DNA of 64,000 nucleotides. Source: Micromonospora profundi. Lineage in GTDB: Bacteria > Actinomycetota > Actinomycetes > Mycobacteriales > Micromonosporaceae. How positions within the stretch are numbered: the first letter of the stretch is position 1; every line of letters starts with the position of its first letter. Position numbers and translations under genes: made by a program. The notes beneath the pieces were generated by a model. The model searched no databases and was not told the origin of the DNA. It saw nothing but the letters and a program-made list of their open reading frames with translations. Of this stretch, positions 61,557 through 64,000 are shown in pieces. The DNA is taken from NCBI RefSeq assembly GCF_011927785.1, contig NZ_JAATJK010000001.1, positions 4,745,001 to 4,809,000 of the forward strand. The letters run 5' to 3'.

Positions 61557-62733
61557 CCGCACCCTGTGGGACGAGCTCGCCCCGATCGGGCGGGACGCCG
61601 ACAGCGGCGGTTACCTGCGCTACGCGCTGACCGAGCCGGAGCGGGAGCTGCGGGCCTGGTTCCGTGCACAGGCGCAGCAGCGAGGGATGCCGGTCACCGA
61701 GGACGGCAACGGCAACCTGTTCGCGCACTGGGGCGACCCGGAGGCCGCCGACGCGGTGCTGACCGGCAGCCACTTCGACTCGGTGCCGCACGGTGGGGCG
61801 TACGACGGGCCGCTCGGCATCGTCAGCGCCTTCCTCGCCGTGGACGAGCTGCGCGCCGCCGGCGTCACCCCGATCCGGCCACTGGTGCTGGCCGCGTTCG
61901 TGGAGGAGGAGGGGGCGCGCTTCGGCGTACCGTGCCTGGGGTCGCGTCTGCTCACCGGCGCAATGCCTGTCGATCGCGCGGCCGGGCTGCGCGACGCGGC
62001 CGGGGTGAGCTTCGCCGAGGCGCTCGGCGACCGGCCGGCGGGCGCCCGCCCGGAGCTGCTGGGCCGGTTCGGCGCGTTCGTGGAGCTACACGTCGAGCAG
62101 GGCCGCGCGCTCGCCGAGGCGGACGCGCCGGTAGCGGTGGCCAGCGCCATCTGGCCGCACGGCCGCTGGCGCTTCGACGTGACAGGCGAGGGCAACCACG
62201 CGGGTACGACACGGATGGCCGACCGCCGCGACCCGATGCTCACCTACGCGTTCACTGTGCTGGCGGCCAACAAGGAGGCCCGGTTGCGCGGCGCGCACGC
62301 CACTGTCGGCAGGGTCGCCGTCGAACCGAACGCCACGAACGCCATCCCGTCGAAGGTGACCGGCTGGCTGGACGCCCGCGCCGCCGACCCGCAGACCCTC
62401 ACCGACCTGGTCGAGGCCGTACGGGGCAAGCTCGCCGAGCGTGCCCGCCGCGACGGTACGGAGGTGACGGTCACCGAGGAGTCGGCCACAGCGCTTGTCG
62501 CCTTCGACCGTGGACTGGCCAGACGGCTGGCCACGCTGCTCGACGCGCCGGTGCTGCCCACCGGCGCGGGGCACGACGCGGGTGTGCTGGCCGCGCATCT
62601 GCCCACCGCGATGCTGTTCGTGCGCAACCCGAGCGGGGTGTCGCACTCCCCCGCAGAGGCGGCCACCGACGCCGACTGCGCCGCCGGGGTACGGGCGCTG
62701 GCCGCCGTGTTGGAGGAGCTGACATGCCGCTGA
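61513..62733 (+). CDS. M20-family amidohydrolase (allantoate amidohydrolase/carbamoylase-like), likely HutG substitute
   Basis: A 406-residue metalloenzyme: TGSHFDSVPHGGAYDGPLG (zinc His and Asp), FVEEEGARFGVPCLGSRL (Glu ligands), ELHVEQGRAL, a lid domain with GEGNHAGTTRM, and TGAGHDAG at the C-terminus. This is the AllC/HyuC layout, used for N-carbamoyl and related amides. Between hutU and hutF it probably hydrolyses N-formyl-L-glutamate, the HutF product, in place of HutG. The only start with a ribosome site is a TTG after GGAAGG, inside a palindromic repeat, so the first 13 residues are repeat-encoded. Confidence 0.85.
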   Translation: MLSDFVVEGALPNKFRTLWDELAPIGRDADSGGYLRYALTEPERELRAWFRAQAQQRGMPVTEDGNGNLFAHWGDPEAADAVLTGSHFDSVPHGGAYDGPLGIVSAFLAVDELRAAGVTPIRPLVLAAFVEEEGARFGVPCLGSRLLTGAMPVDRAAGLRDAAGVSFAEALGDRPAGARPELLGRFGAFVELHVEQGRALAEADAPVAVASAIWPHGRWRFDVTGEGNHAGTTRMADRRDPMLTYAFTVLAANKEARLRGAHATVGRVAVEPNATNAIPSKVTGWLDARAADPQTLTDLVEAVRGKLAERARRDGTEVTVTEESATALVAFDRGLARRLATLLDAPVLPTGAGHDAGVLAAHLPTAMLFVRNPSGVSHSPAEAATDADCAAGVRALAAVLEELTCR

Positions 62734-62770
62734 CAACGCAGACGATTCAGCTCCGCAGGAGGCGAGGAGT

Positions 62771-64000
62771 ATGACCACCTCTCGTTGGCTCGCCGAGTAC
62801 GCCTGGCTGCCCGAGGACTCCGAGCCCACGCCCGAGGTGCTCATCGAGGTCGAGGACGGCCGGATCACCGCCGTCACACCGCTGCAGGGGTCCACCGGGC
62901 CGGAGGCCGGGGTGGAGGTGCTGCGGGACGCCACCCGGCTGCCCGGGTTGACAGTGCCCGGCCTGTCCAATGTGCACTCGCACGCCTTCCACCGCGCCCT
63001 GCGTGGGCGTACCCACGGCAGCCGGGGTGACTTCTGGAGCTGGCGCGACCGGATGTACGCCGTCGCCGACCGGCTCGACCCGGACACCTACCTGGCGCTG
63101 GCCCGCGCGGTCTACGCCGAGATGGCCCTGGCCGGGATCACCTGCGTCGGGGAGTTCCACTACCTGCACCACCGGCCCGACGGCGGCGCCTACGACGACC
63201 CGAACGAGATGGGCGCGGCACTTGTCGAGGCCGCCGCGCACGCCGGCATCCGGTTGACCCTGCTGGACACCTGCTACCTGACCTCCACAGTGAGTGGTCA
63301 GCCGCTCGCCGGACCGCAGCGCCGCTTCGGTGACGGTGACGCCGTCCGGTGGGCCGAGCGGGCCTCGGCGTTCCAGCCGACTGACTCCCACGCCCGCGTC
63401 GGCGCGGCCGTGCACTCGGTGCGGGCGGTCCCCGCCGACCAGCTGCGCACTGTCGCCGACTGGGCGCGAAGCCGGCACGCTCCGCTGCACGTACACCTGT
63501 CGGAGCAGTACGCCGAGAACGACGAGTGCCGGGTCGTGCACGGGCGCACACCCACCGCGCTGCTCGCCGAGCACGGCGTGCTCGGGCCGGACACCACCGC
63601 CGTACACGTCACCCACCCGACCGGCGCTGACCTGACGCTGCTCGGCGACAACCGGACCGGGGTGTGCCTCTGCCCCACCACCGAACGGGACCTCGCCGAC
63701 GGGATCGGCCCGGCCCGGCAGATGGCCGATGCGGGGCTCCGGCTCAGCCTGGGCAGCGACAGCCACGCGGTGGTCGACCTGTTCGAGGAGGCGCGCGCCG
63801 TGGAGCTTGACGAACGGCTGCGCACCCGCCGCCGCGGCCACTTCACCTCCGCCGAGCTGCTGGCGGCGGCCACCGCCACCGGCCATGCCGCGCTGGGCTG
63901 GGCCGACGCCGGGCGGATCGCCGTCGGCGCCCGCGCCGACCTGGTGACGGTACGACTCGACAGCGCCCGCACGGCAGGGGTGCCGCCGGCGGGCGTGTTC
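62771..64000 (+). CDS. hutF: formimidoylglutamate deiminase (3' end outside window)
   Basis: The first 410 residues of an amidohydrolase-family deiminase: NVHSHAFHRALRGRT (metal site HxH), HVHLSEQYAENDECR, GVCLCPTTERDLADG and SLGSDSHAVVDLFEEAR. These match HutF, which deaminates N-formimino-L-glutamate to N-formyl-L-glutamate. The frame is open to the end of the window and is still within the C-terminal beta domain. The ATG follows GAGGCGAGGAG, 37 bp after the amidohydrolase gene. A hutI gene probably follows but is not seen. Confidence 0.93.
   Translation, partial: MTTSRWLAEYAWLPEDSEPTPEVLIEVEDGRITAVTPLQGSTGPEAGVEVLRDATRLPGLTVPGLSNVHSHAFHRALRGRTHGSRGDFWSWRDRMYAVADRLDPDTYLALARAVYAEMALAGITCVGEFHYLHHRPDGGAYDDPNEMGAALVEAAAHAGIRLTLLDTCYLTSTVSGQPLAGPQRRFGDGDAVRWAERASAFQPTDSHARVGAAVHSVRAVPADQLRTVADWARSRHAPLHVHLSEQYAENDECRVVHGRTPTALLAEHGVLGPDTTAVHVTHPTGADLTLLGDNRTGVCLCPTTERDLADGIGPARQMADAGLRLSLGSDSHAVVDLFEEARAVELDERLRTRRRGHFTSAELLAAATATGHAALGWADAGRIAVGARADLVTVRLDSARTAGVPPAGVF

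Overview
The window is high-GC actinobacterial chromosome. Its codon use, the two-domain secreted enzymes, the AfsR/SARP and LAL regulators, and palindromic repeats built on AAGGGGCCCTT suggest Micromonospora or a close relative; this is inference, not a database match. Both ends cut genes: an MbtH-like gene at the left and hutF at the right.

Positions 1-16156 are a biosynthetic region that continues off the left end. Leftward genes encode an MbtH partner of NRPS adenylation domains, SbnB and SbnA (L-2,3-diaminopropionate supply), a free-standing condensation domain, an acyl carrier protein and a KAS III. Next come two short-chain dehydrogenases, two diverged hot-dog dehydratases and a SARP regulator. 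Four promoters inside this block carry paired heptamers on an 11-bp pitch, the geometry of SARP binding sites, so the block looks like one SARP regulon making an acyl starter plus diaminopropionate for a nonribosomal peptide. Directly beside it, on the other strand, lie a class II lanthipeptide synthetase (LanM), a translationally coupled 80-residue precursor with a hydrophobic leader and a short two-cysteine core, and a large LAL regulator. Whether the two halves make one hybrid product or two products is the main open question.

16213-26289 is accessory: a secreted beta-helix protein with a ricin-type lectin domain, a hydrolase, a small kinase, a methyltransferase with a SRPBCC gene, a DUF2867-like gene, a HAD phosphatase, a MerR regulator, and a GH11 xylanase with CBM2. 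It ends with a frameshifted tyrosine-integrase remnant lying against the 3' end of tRNA-Lys.

26478-46694 is mostly housekeeping and envelope: two tandem L,D-transpeptidase lipoproteins, tRNA-His, oligoribonuclease, a GT87 mannosyltransferase-like protein, a YcnI/CopCD copper locus facing an ECF sigma factor with MauE- and DsbA-like proteins, a cbiMNQO nickel/cobalt transporter with a Nur-like operator, a peroxiredoxin, an HNH nuclease gene whose end overlaps tRNA-Leu, a GNAT protein, an expansin, a MOSC protein and a methyltransferase.

46814-58835 is an exopolysaccharide or cell-wall glycopolymer locus: an LCP ligase, an initiating sugar-phosphate transferase, a Tat-type beta-helix protein, a flippase, an O-antigen-ligase-like protein, three glycosyltransferases and a membrane protein with a degenerate kinase N-lobe.

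58984-64000 is a histidine-utilisation operon: an RpiR-type regulator, hutU, an M20 amidohydrolase that may replace HutG, and hutF.
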